Source of the DNA: Actinomycetes bacterium
GTDB lineage: Bacteria > Actinomycetota > Actinomycetes > Actinomycetales > Cellulomonadaceae
Direction of reading: 5' to 3'
Assembly (NCBI GenBank): GCA_023430425.1
Contig: JAEZAR010000236.1
Coordinates: 1-5,664, forward strand
DNA: 5,664 nucleotides
Part shown: positions 1-5,664 of the stretch, piece after piece
Layout of the letters: the number at the start of each line of letters is the position of its first letter
How positions within the stretch are numbered: position 1 is the stretch's first letter
The notes under the pieces: model-generated
What the model saw: only the letters and a program-made list of their open reading frames with translations
Databases searched by the model: none
Told to the model about the DNA's origin: nothing
Made by a program: the position numbers and the translations under genes

Positions 1-39
1 GCGTCGCAGGCCGCGGCCGCCGGTGTGACGACGCGCCGG

Positions 40-80
40 CCGGCGTGCGGGAGTCGAACCCGCGGCGCTTGACAGGCGCT
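40..80 (-). other. tRNA-like fragment (T-arm plus anticodon-arm-like hairpin), not an intact tRNA
   Basis: On the minus strand, 63 to 47 reads as a perfect T-arm: a 5-bp stem GCGGG/CCCGC closing the 7-base loop TTCGACT, which fits the TTCRANY consensus. Directly 5' of it (80 to 64) is a 4-bp GCGC stem closing the loop CTGTCAA, which would present anticodon GTC (Asp). The two arms abut with no variable loop. No D-arm follows, and no 5' acceptor strand lies at the distance expected for a class I tRNA. A segment at 123-129 could pair 6 of 7 bases with the acceptor-like stretch at 40-46, giving a span of about 90 nt, but I could not fold a proper D-arm or anticodon arm inside it. No CCA is encoded. 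It may be a decayed tRNA, an attachment-site remnant of a tRNA 3' end, or a chance match in G+C-rich DNA. The rest of 1-223 shows no supported gene. Confidence 0.25.
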
Positions 81-162
81 GATGCCAGTGCCCCGGGCGG
101 ACGCGCAGGACCCGCGACGGCGACGCCGTCCGGCTGCTCTCCCGGGGCCGGACGACCGTACG

Positions 163-199
163 CCGCGGTGGCCGCGGAGGCCACGGAATTCCCGTGCCC
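163..199 (-). terminator. Possible terminator hairpins downstream of the MATE gene
   Basis: Two inverted repeats lie 25 to 61 bases past the minus-strand stop codon. One is CACGG/CCGTG (182-186 with 192-196, loop of 5), extended by two further G-C pairs beyond one mismatch. The other is CCGCGG/CCGCGG (163-168 with 172-177, loop of 3). Neither is followed by a T-run on the minus strand, so a canonical intrinsic terminator is not shown. Actinobacteria often use hairpins without U-tracts, but in DNA this G+C-rich such repeats also occur by chance. Confidence 0.25.
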
Positions 200-223
200 C
201 TGCGTCCGGACGTGGTCGGCGGT

Positions 224-1705
224 CTAGCGCGTTCGGCCGGCCGGCTGCGCCGTGCCGTCGGTGACGCCGGGTACGCCGGGGACGCCGGCGACCTCGCCGG
301 CGACCTCGTACGTGCCGTCGGTGCCGCGGGCGATCCCGGCCGCGTCGGTGACGTCCGTGACCTCGGCCACGGGGGCGCCGCGACCGAGCGTGCGGTGGGC
401 CCGCGCGTAGGCGGGCACCAGCACCGCGAGCGCGGCGAGCCAGGCGAGCGGGTTGCCCCAGACGACGCCCTCGTACCCCCAGGCTGCGCCGAGCACGACC
501 GCCGCGCCGATGCGGCACACCAGCTCGAGCACGCCCGTGACGGTGGGGACGGCGGTGTGGCCGAGTCCCTGCAGGGCGCCCCGGAGCACGAACAGCGCGG
601 CGAGCACGACGTACAGGGCGCCGTTGACGTGCAGGAAGTAGGTGGCCATGCCCACCACGCGGTCCGCGCCCGCTCCCACGAAGAGCCGCACCAGGGTGTC
701 GCCCGCGACCACGACCGTCGCCCCGACGAGCGCCGACCCGCCGACCGTCAGCCACAGCGCCTGGACGACGCCGGTCCGGATGCGCTCCGGCCGGCGCGCA
801 CCCAGGTTCTGCGCGCAGTACATCGACACGGCGATGCCGAGCGAGCCGAGCAGCGCCATCGTGACGTTGTCGACGCGCGTCGCGGCCGTGTACGCCGCGA
901 CCGCGTCGGCACCGAGGTCGTTCAGACGCACCTGCACGGCGAGGATGCCCACCGCGATGACGGCGAACTGGACCCCCATCGGCAGGCCGAGGCGCAGGTG
1001 GTGGCCCAGCTCGGCGCGGGAGACCTGCCAGTCCGCGCGCTGCACGTGGAGCTCGGGCACCCGGCGCCGGACGTGGTGGAGGCAGAGGGCCACGGCCGCG
1101 CCCTGGGAGATCACGGTGGCCAGCGCCGCGCCGCCGACGCCGAGGCCGAGCACGGGCACCGCGGCGACGACGAGCGCGATGTTGAGCACGCAGCTCACGA
1201 CCATGTACACGAGCGGCGTGCGCGAGTCGCCGATCGCCCGCAGGACCGCGAAGAGGTAGTTGAGGAACATCATTGTCGAGCCGCCGAGGAAGCTGACCAC
1301 GGCGAACGTGGTCGCCTCGGGGAGCAGGTCGGGCGGCGTGCGGAGCAGGCGCAGCGCGGGCTCGGCCACGAGCGGGCCACCCGCGGTGACGAGTGCCGAC
1401 GCGGCGGCGCTGAGCAGCGTGCCGGCCGCGACGGACCGGCGGACCGCGTGCGCGTCGCGCGCCCCGAACGCCTGCGCCGTCGGGATCGCGAACCCCGAGG
1501 TCATGCCCCACGCGAATCCCAGCAGCAGGAACAGGACGCTGCTCGTGGCGCCCACGGCGGCGAGGGCGGTCACGCCGAGCACACGGCCCACGATCGCCGC
1601 GTCGGTGATCTGGTACACCTGCTGGACCACGTTGCCGCCGAGCAGGGGTACGGCGAAGGCGCCGATGACACGCCAGGGCGTGCCGACGGTCAGGGCCGTG
1701 GCCAT
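224..1705 (-). CDS. MATE family efflux transporter (multidrug/cation antiporter)
   Basis: This 493-aa integral membrane protein belongs to the MATE family, which exports drugs and organic cations across the cytoplasmic membrane in exchange for H+ or Na+. Substrate and coupling ion cannot be read from the sequence. Two homologous halves are visible. Residues about 10-215 contain the TM1 signature QITDAAIVGR (Asp35) and the motif LRAIGDSRTP (155-164). Residues about 235-440 carry the matching repeat LRGALQGLGHTAVPT (374-388). About twelve hydrophobic segments are spread between them. The ATG at 1703-1705 is chosen because the MATE fold begins right after it and GGAG (1712-1715 on the plus strand, read as its complement) lies 6 bases upstream. 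The open frame continues far upstream only because it is an antisense shadow of the neighbouring gene. Residues from about 445 form a hydrophilic Val/Gly/Asp/Thr-rich tail with short repeats that is not part of the MATE fold. The gene is divergent from the phosphatase, with 183 bases between starts. No transporter partner or regulator gene is present in the window. Confidence 0.93.
   Translation of the reverse strand: MATALTVGTPWRVIGAFAVPLLGGNVVQQVYQITDAAIVGRVLGVTALAAVGATSSVLFLLLGFAWGMTSGFAIPTAQAFGARDAHAVRRSVAAGTLLSAAASALVTAGGPLVAEPALRLLRTPPDLLPEATTFAVVSFLGGSTMMFLNYLFAVLRAIGDSRTPLVYMVVSCVLNIALVVAAVPVLGLGVGGAALATVISQGAAVALCLHHVRRRVPELHVQRADWQVSRAELGHHLRLGLPMGVQFAVIAVGILAVQVRLNDLGADAVAAYTAATRVDNVTMALLGSLGIAVSMYCAQNLGARRPERIRTGVVQALWLTVGGSALVGATVVVAGDTLVRLFVGAGADRVVGMATYFLHVNGALYVVLAALFVLRGALQGLGHTAVPTVTGVLELVCRIGAAVVLGAAWGYEGVVWGNPLAWLAALAVLVPAYARAHRTLGRGAPVAEVTDVTDAAGIARGTDGTYEVAGEVAGVPGVPGVTDGTAQPAGRTR
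251..323. repeat. Short direct repeats in the 3' end of the MATE gene
   Basis: A 13-base unit, CGTGCCGTCGGTG, occurs at 251-263 and again at 311-323. Between the copies a 12-base unit, GCCGGCGACCTC, is in perfect tandem at 284-295 and 296-307. All are in frame. On the minus strand they encode the repeated peptides TDGT and EVAG, and the flanking VPGVPG and VTDVTD doublets add to the pattern. This looks like a low-complexity tail that expanded by slippage or small duplications, rather than a mobile or regulatory repeat. Confidence 0.6.
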
Positions 1706-1771
1706 GCGGTGCTCCGGGATGGTGGTGGCCGGCGGGGCCGGGTGCGGGCGGCGCCGGAAGGCGCGTGGGGG

Positions 1772-1801
1772 AGTGTATCGAATCGATACGAGCGCTGTCT
1801 G
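1772..1801 (-). promoter_or_regulatory. Candidate promoter of the MATE gene
   Basis: Read on the minus strand, CAGACA (complement of 1796-1801; matches the last four bases of TTGACA) is followed after 18 bases by TACACT (complement of 1772-1777; fits TAnnnT). This predicts a transcript start near 1765 and a leader of about 60 bases before the ATG. The stretch is unusually A+T-rich for this window. The inverted repeat at 1775-1789 fills most of the spacer and runs into the -10 box. The call rests on consensus matching only. Confidence 0.4.
1775..1789. promoter_or_regulatory. Operator-like perfect inverted repeat
   Basis: GTATCGA-A-TCGATAC is a perfect 7+1+7 palindrome in a region where almost all other intergenic DNA is G+C. 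Its size and symmetry suit a dimeric helix-turn-helix repressor of the TetR or MarR type; these commonly control efflux pump genes. It sits between the candidate -35 and -10 of the MATE gene, where a bound repressor would block RNA polymerase. It also lies upstream of the divergent phosphatase gene, so it could affect both. No regulator gene is in the window, so the binding protein is unknown. Confidence 0.55.
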
Positions 1802-1811
1802 CGCCATTCGG

Positions 1812-1840
1812 GTGTGAGGTGCGCGACGCGCGCGTAGGGT
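1812..1840 (+). promoter_or_regulatory. Weak candidate promoter of the phosphatase gene
   Basis: TAGGGT at 1835-1840 fits the TAnnnT -10 pattern. GTGTGA at 1812-1817 stands 17 bases upstream but matches TTGACA at only three of six positions. A start near 1847 would give a leader of about 40 bases holding the ribosome binding site GGAG (1880-1883). The -35 is poor, so an alternative sigma factor or an activator is possible. This is a guess based on position and composition. Confidence 0.2.
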
Positions 1841-1888
1841 GAGGAGCCCCAGCACCCCCCGGGGGACCGACGAGCGTCCGGAGACCCC

Positions 1889-3931
1889 GTGACCGGCGAC
1901 CCGCCCATCGACCCGCCCACCCGGCGGCGGGGCGCACCGGCGCGCGACGAGCTCGTCGACCTCGCGCTCGCGGCCGGGCGCACGGGAACGTACGAGTGGG
2001 ACCTGCGCAGCGGGCGCCTCAGCTGGGACGAGCGGACCCTCGAGCTGTTCGCGTACGACGCGGGCGAGTTCGACGGCACGATCGACGCCTTCTGGGCGCG
2101 CGTGCACCCCCACGACGCCCCGCACGTCCGCCGCAGCGTCGAGCGGGCGATCGAGGCCTGCGGTGACTACACCGAGGAGTTCCGCGTCCGGCTCCCCGGC
2201 GGGGGCGAGCGGTGGATCGCGGCGCGCGGGCGTGCGCTGGCGCTGCCCGACGACCCGGGCCGGGCGGCGGTCATGCTGGGCGCGGTCAACGACACCACGG
2301 AGCAGCGCCAGCGGGACGCCCGTCTGGCGCGCGTCCTGGAGACCATGCCGACCGCGTTCTACTCGCTGGACCACGAGTGGCGGTTCACCTACGTCAACGG
2401 GCACGCCTGCCGGCTGCTGCGCGCGCCGCGCGACGACCTGCTCGGGCGCGTCGTCTGGGAGGCCTTCCCGGACGCGCCCCGGGCGGGGTTCCAGGGCCAC
2501 TACGAGCGCGCCAAGGAGACCGGCCTGCCCGTCTCGTTCGAGGTCTACTACCCCCCTCCGCTCGACGGGTGGTTCGAGCTGCACGCATGGCCCACCCAGG
2601 ACGGACTGGCGGTGTACTTCCTCGAGGTCACGGAGCGCCACGAGGCCCGCGAGCGCGCCACCAACGTGGCGACCGCGACGAGCCTCGTCGCCGACCTCGC
2701 ACGCGTGATCGCCCACGCGGACGACGCCGTCGTGCCGGCCCACCTCGCGGAGGTCGCCGCCGCGGCCCTCGGCGGCGACTGGGGCGTCGCGACCCTGCTC
2801 GACGACACGATCCCTGGCACGCGCGCCACCCACGCCGCGGGGTGGCACCGCGACCCCGACGCGCAGCCCCTCGTCGACGCCGTCGTGGACGGCGGCACCG
2901 GCGGGCCGGTCCCGGGGGACCTCATGGCCAGCGCGGTCCGGTCCGGGCACGTCGTGATCCTGGACTCGGGCGCCGCACGGGCGCCGGAGGCACAGGCGCG
3001 CACCGAGCGCGGGCGGGCGGCGCTCGCGGCGCTCGCCCCGGACGCGTGCCTCCTCGTGCCGATCCTCTCGGGCAGGCGGGCGCTCGCCACGATCGCCGTG
3101 TTCTACGGGCAGAGCCCCGTGCCGCCGACCGCGCTGGAGGTCGCCGAGCAGATGCTCCGGCGGGCGCGGGTCGCCGTCGAGAACGCGTACCTGACCCGCC
3201 GGCAGGGCAGGCTCGTGGAGGTGCTCCAGCGGTCGCTGCTCGCGCCCCCGCCCCCGCTGCCCGGGGCCGACCTCGCGGTCCGGTACCTGCCCGCCTCCAC
3301 CGCCGCGCGCGTCGGCGGCGACTGGTACGACGCGTTCGTGCTCCCCGACGGGGACGTGGTGCTCGTGATCGGGGACGTCGTCGGGCACGACATCGAGGCG
3401 GCCGTCGCGATGGGCCAGGTCCGGGCCCTGCTGCGCGGCGTGGCGGCGGCGACGGGGCTCGGGCCCGGCGCCCTCCTCGACCGCGTGGACGAGGCCCTCG
3501 GCACGCTCGGCGTGACCACGCTGACGACGGTGGCCTGCGTCCGCCTGCACGCGGACACCGACGGTGGCCGCGAGGCGCGGTGGGCCGCGGCGGGGCACCT
3601 GCCGCCGCTGGTGCGGGACCCCGGTGGGGTGGCGCGGTACCTCGACGGCGGCGGCGGCCTGCTACTCGGCTTCAGCCCAGGGGGTGCGCGGCGCCCGGAG
3701 CGGGTCGAGCGACTGGGGCCGGGCGACACCCTCCTGCTCTACACCGACGGGCTCGTCGAGCGCCGCGACCGGCCCCTGCGCGCCGGGCTGGAGGAGCTGC
3801 GGCGGACGATCGAGGCCGTGGGCGACCGGCCGCTCGAGGCGCTGTGCGACGCGGTCGTGCGCCGGATGGTCGACGGCCGGGCCGCCGCCGACGACGTCGC
3901 GCTGCTCGCCGTCCGTCTCCCCGCGGGGTGA
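1889..3931 (+). CDS. PAS-PAS-GAF-SpoIIE (PP2C-type) serine phosphatase
   Basis: This 680-aa soluble signalling phosphatase is of the RsbU/SpoIIE class, which typically removes phosphate from a serine of an anti-anti-sigma (STAS) protein in partner-switching control of sigma factors. That target is inferred from the family. Domain order: a PAS domain at about 24-138 (YEWDLRSGRLSWDERT, ending in the NDTTEQRQ linker); a second PAS at about 146-250 (FYSLDHEWRFTYVN, WFELHAWP, ending FLEVTERHE); a GAF-like domain at about 262-435; and the catalytic domain at about 455-678. Metal-binding motifs are complete: GGDWYDAF (Asp478), GDVVGHDIEAA (Asp496), YTDGLVE (Asp620) and ADDVALL (Asp668/669), plus AGHLPPL at 568-574. 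No signal peptide or membrane segment is seen, so it should sense a cytoplasmic or diffusible signal. The GTG start at 1889 is backed by GGAG 5 bases upstream. No sigma-control partner is adjacent, which is common for this family in actinobacteria. It may be co-transcribed with the YqgE/AlgH gene 41 bases downstream. Confidence 0.93.
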   Translation: MTGDPPIDPPTRRRGAPARDELVDLALAAGRTGTYEWDLRSGRLSWDERTLELFAYDAGEFDGTIDAFWARVHPHDAPHVRRSVERAIEACGDYTEEFRVRLPGGGERWIAARGRALALPDDPGRAAVMLGAVNDTTEQRQRDARLARVLETMPTAFYSLDHEWRFTYVNGHACRLLRAPRDDLLGRVVWEAFPDAPRAGFQGHYERAKETGLPVSFEVYYPPPLDGWFELHAWPTQDGLAVYFLEVTERHEARERATNVATATSLVADLARVIAHADDAVVPAHLAEVAAAALGGDWGVATLLDDTIPGTRATHAAGWHRDPDAQPLVDAVVDGGTGGPVPGDLMASAVRSGHVVILDSGAARAPEAQARTERGRAALAALAPDACLLVPILSGRRALATIAVFYGQSPVPPTALEVAEQMLRRARVAVENAYLTRRQGRLVEVLQRSLLAPPPPLPGADLAVRYLPASTAARVGGDWYDAFVLPDGDVVLVIGDVVGHDIEAAVAMGQVRALLRGVAAATGLGPGALLDRVDEALGTLGVTTLTTVACVRLHADTDGGREARWAAAGHLPPLVRDPGGVARYLDGGGGLLLGFSPGGARRPERVERLGPGDTLLLYTDGLVERRDRPLRAGLEELRRTIEAVGDRPLEALCDAVVRRMVDGRAAADDVALLAVRLPAG

Positions 3932-3972
3932 CAGCGGGGGCGTGCCCCGGCGCCGGCCCGCATGATGGGGGC

Positions 3973-4533
3973 ATGGCCGTCGTGCAGCCCCTCACCGGCG
4001 AGCTGCTCGTCGCGACCCCCGGCCTGGGGGACCCGAGCTTCCGCCGGACGGTGGTCCTGGTCCTGCGGCACGACGACGAGGGCGCCCTGGGCGTCGTCCT
4101 CAACCGCCCTCTCGCGGTGGAGACGGGAGAGGCGCTGCCCGGGTGGCACCGTGCGGTCAGCCCGCCGGCCACCCTCTTCCAGGGCGGCCCCGTGGGGCTC
4201 GACTCCGCGCTGGGCCTGGTGACGCTGACGTCGTCGGCCGACGGCCCGGCCGTCGACCGGATCATCGGGCCGTTCGGCCTCGTCGACCTCGACGCCGACC
4301 CCGCCGACGGTCTGCCCGGCGTGACCGGCGTCCGGGTCTTCGTCGGGCACTCCGGCTGGGCGGGGGGCCAGCTCGAGGGCGAGGTCGCCGAGGGCGGCTG
4401 GTACGTGCTGCCGGCGCAGCCCGGCGACCTCGTCGACCCCGACCCGGCGTCGCTGTGGCGACGGGTGCTGCGGCGTCAGGGCGGGGCGCTCGCCATCGTG
4501 TCGACCTTCCCCGAGGACCCGAGCCTGAACTGA
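3973..4533 (+). CDS. YqgE/AlgH family protein (UPF0301/DUF179)
   Basis: This 186-aa cytoplasmic protein is of the widespread YqgE/AlgH family. Its biochemical role is not established; the name AlgH comes from a Pseudomonas alginate-regulation study. Family hallmarks are present: the N-terminal block LTGELLVATPGLGDPSFRRT (residues 6-25) followed by a hydrophobic strand and GVVLNRP, then FQGGPV in the middle, and VFVGHSGWAGGQLEGEV with the following GGW, matching the family's GxxGWxxGQLExE block. The length is normal for the family. ATG 3973 is chosen because the conserved block begins five residues later. Its G-run at 3967-3971 is only one base from the start, a poor ribosome binding site. An in-frame GTG at 3928 overlaps the upstream stop as GTGA and would add 15 unconserved residues. 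The gap to the phosphatase is 41 bases, so a shared transcript is plausible. The gene is convergent with the ligase. Confidence 0.93.
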   Translation: MAVVQPLTGELLVATPGLGDPSFRRTVVLVLRHDDEGALGVVLNRPLAVETGEALPGWHRAVSPPATLFQGGPVGLDSALGLVTLTSSADGPAVDRIIGPFGLVDLDADPADGLPGVTGVRVFVGHSGWAGGQLEGEVAEGGWYVLPAQPGDLVDPDPASLWRRVLRRQGGALAIVSTFPEDPSLN

Positions 4534-4550
4534 GAACGCCGGGACTCTGC

Positions 4551-4568
4551 GGCCCGGCGGACCGGGCC
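4551..4568 (+). terminator. Candidate terminator hairpin in the convergent gap
   Basis: GGCCCGG (4551-4557) and CCGGGCC (4562-4568) form a perfect 7-bp stem with a 4-base loop, 17 bases past the YqgE/AlgH stop codon. No T-run follows on either strand. Further G+C palindromes at 4562-4571 and 4580-4589 fill the rest of the 75-base gap between two convergent genes, so the region may end transcription from both sides. Composition alone could also produce such stems. Confidence 0.4.
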
Positions 4569-4608
4569 CGGCGGTCGGGGCGGGCCCGCGGGCGCGCGGG
4601 ACCGGGGG

Positions 4609-5664
4609 CTAGGCGGGGTCGGGCTCGTCGTCGCGCGCCCGGGTGGCCAGGGCACGGACCATGTCGATGGTGTCGGCCTCGGCCGCGGCCTTGTCGTCCC
4701 GGTAGCGCAGCACCCGCGCGAAGCGCAGCGCCAGCCCTCCGGGGTAGCGGCTGGACCGTTGCAGACCGTCGAAGGCGATCTCGACCACCTGCTCGGGCCG
4801 CAGGGTGACCGTCCACCCGTCGTCGGCGACCTCGAGCTCGCGGAACCGCCGCGTCTGCCAGGCGAGCATCTCGTCCGTCATGCCCTTGAACGTCTTGCCG
4901 AGCATGACGAAGCCCCCGGCGGGGCCGCGCGCCCCGAGGTGGATGTTCGAGAGGAGACCGGCGCGCCGCCCGGAGCCGCGCTCCACGGCGAGCACCACCA
5001 GGTCGAGGGTGTGCCGCGGCTTCACCTTCACCCACGCCGCGCCTCGCCGGCCGGCCTCGTAGGGCGCGTCCGCGTCCTTGACGACCACCCCCTCCTGGCC
5101 GGCGGCGACCCATCGCTCGAACGCGGCCTGCGCCGCAGCGGCGTCGTCGGTGACGACCCGCTCGACGACGTGCCCGGGCGCCCCGGCGAGCAGGGTGTCG
5201 AGGGCAGCGAGCCGTTCGGCGAGCGGGGCGGCCAGCAGGTCGCGGCCGTCCACGTGCAGCAGGTCGAAGAAGAACGGGGTCAGGGCCGTGACGGCGGCCA
5301 CCTGCGCGTCACGGCTCGCGCTGCGCGCCGCGGTCTCCTGGAACGGCCGGGGCCGCCCGTCGGGCCCGACGGCGAGCGCCTCGCCGTCCAGGACGGCCGT
5401 GCGCACCGCGAGCGAGGCCACCACCGCGACCACCTCCGGGACCCGGTCGGTGATGTCGTCGAGGCTGCGCGTGAAGACCCGGACCCGGTCGCCGTCGCGG
5501 TGCACCTGCACGCGCACCCCGTCCAGCTTGGCGTCCACGACGACCGGGCGGCCGCCGAACCCGGCGACCGCCGTGGCGACGTCGGGAGCCGAGGCCGCGA
5601 GCATCGGCCGCACGGGCCGTCCCACCGTCAGCCCGAAGCCCGCCAGCGCGGCCACGGCCTGCGC
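4609..5664 (-). CDS. ligB: ATP-dependent DNA ligase, C-terminal part (5' end beyond the window)
   Basis: These are the last 351 residues of an ATP-dependent DNA ligase, which seals nicks through a lysyl-AMP intermediate. The frame is open to the window edge, and the first codons read Ala-Gln-Ala-Val with no convincing start, so the gene is cut by the boundary. Counting from the edge, the motifs are: I, AKLDGVR with adenylated Lys46 (codon 5527-5529); [15 protein letters not shown] (92-95); IIIa, [10 protein letters not shown] (131-140); IV, EGVVVK (191-196); V, WVKVKP (211-216). An OB-fold domain follows, ending in [12 protein letters not shown], which resembles motif VI. The entry phrase [14 protein letters not shown] resembles the junction after the N-terminal DNA-binding domain in LigB-type actinobacterial ligases (about 500 aa), so about 150 residues are probably missing. 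Motif V and the OB fold are present with no fused primase or nuclease on the C-terminal side. The assignment to LigB rather than another ATP-dependent type is likely but unproven. Such ligases usually supplement the essential NAD-dependent LigA in repair. Confidence 0.92.
   Translation of the reverse strand, partial: AQAVAALAGFGLTVGRPVRPMLAASAPDVATAVAGFGGRPVVVDAKLDGVRVQVHRDGDRVRVFTRSLDDITDRVPEVVAVVASLAVRTAVLDGEALAVGPDGRPRPFQETAARSASRDAQVAAVTALTPFFFDLLHVDGRDLLAAPLAERLAALDTLLAGAPGHVVERVVTDDAAAAQAAFERWVAAGQEGVVVKDADAPYEAGRRGAAWVKVKPRHTLDLVVLAVERGSGRRAGLLSNIHLGARGPAGGFVMLGKTFKGMTDEMLAWQTRRFRELEVADDGWTVTLRPEQVVEIAFDGLQRSSRYPGGLALRFARVLRYRDDKAAAEADTIDMVRALATRARDDEPDPA

Noticed and set aside
34..45. 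12-base palindrome CGCCGGCCGGCG
   Set aside because: Self-complementary G+C words of this size are common in DNA of this composition, and it has no clear relation to a promoter.
40..129. Selenocysteine tRNA on the minus strand, suggested by the TTCGACT loop and the roughly 90-nt span
   Set aside because: No TCA anticodon could be placed in a 7-base loop with a 5-bp stem at the right distance, and no long variable arm or extended D-stem could be folded.
45..264. Two 60-aa open frames near the left edge
   Set aside because: They overlap the tRNA-like fragment, lack convincing ribosome sites and have no recognisable protein features.
194..1837. 547-aa plus-strand open frame antisense to the MATE gene
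   Set aside because: Its composition is dominated by Arg, His, Asp and Gly with no domain, and it lies exactly opposite a well-supported membrane protein. It is a codon-bias shadow.
1856..1865. CCCCCGGGGG in the leader of the phosphatase gene
   Set aside because: It is a loop-less palindrome and cannot form a local hairpin of note. It is best explained by base composition.
1706..3598. Very long minus-strand open frame running from the MATE gene through the antisense of the phosphatase gene
   Set aside because: The translated part above 1705 is Arg/Gly/Pro/Val-rich with no recognisable domain, while the plus strand shows clear PAS, GAF and SpoIIE motifs. Long antisense frames are expected when third codon positions are almost all G or C.
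2212..3972. Plus-strand frame that would extend the YqgE/AlgH protein to 773 aa
   Set aside because: The upstream part is low-complexity Arg/Ala/Gly sequence overlapping the phosphatase gene in another frame. Family conservation begins only after position 3973.

Overview
The window is very G+C-rich throughout. Its coding regions use almost only G or C at third codon positions, it has GTG starts, and it carries an Actinobacteria-type PAS-GAF-SpoIIE phosphatase and an ATP-dependent DNA ligase. This points to a high-G+C actinobacterium. A member of the Micrococcales, such as a relative of Cellulomonas, is plausible, but that is an inference from composition and gene style, not from a marker gene.

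Layout. Positions 1-223 hold no convincing protein gene. A tRNA-like T-arm sits on the minus strand at 47-63, with no intact tRNA around it, and weak hairpins lie at 163-199 downstream of the first gene. Positions 224-1705 (minus) encode a MATE-family multidrug/cation antiporter of 493 aa with an unusual repetitive hydrophilic C-terminal tail. Positions 1706-1888 are a divergent control region. It contains a perfect 7+1+7 inverted repeat (1775-1789) that lies inside a plausible minus-strand promoter for the MATE gene. Positions 1889-3931 (plus) encode a 680-aa cytoplasmic PAS-PAS-GAF-SpoIIE (PP2C-type) serine phosphatase with all metal-binding motifs. After 41 bases comes a 186-aa YqgE/AlgH (UPF0301) protein at 3973-4533 (plus). 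Positions 4534-4608 are a short convergent gap with G+C hairpins. Positions 4609-5664 (minus) are the C-terminal 351 residues of an ATP-dependent DNA ligase whose 5' end lies beyond the window.

How the parts relate. The MATE pump and the phosphatase are divergent and share one control region. The palindrome is placed to repress the pump, and perhaps the phosphatase. No transcription factor, anti-sigma factor or anti-anti-sigma factor is encoded here, so the partners of the operator and of the phosphatase must lie elsewhere. The phosphatase and the YqgE/AlgH gene could form a two-gene transcript, but no functional link is evident. The ligase is a separate convergent unit. Overall this looks like ordinary chromosomal housekeeping and signalling DNA. 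I see no mobile element, CRISPR array or clearly new system. The most interesting signals are the operator-like palindrome, the tRNA-like fragment and the repetitive tail of the pump.
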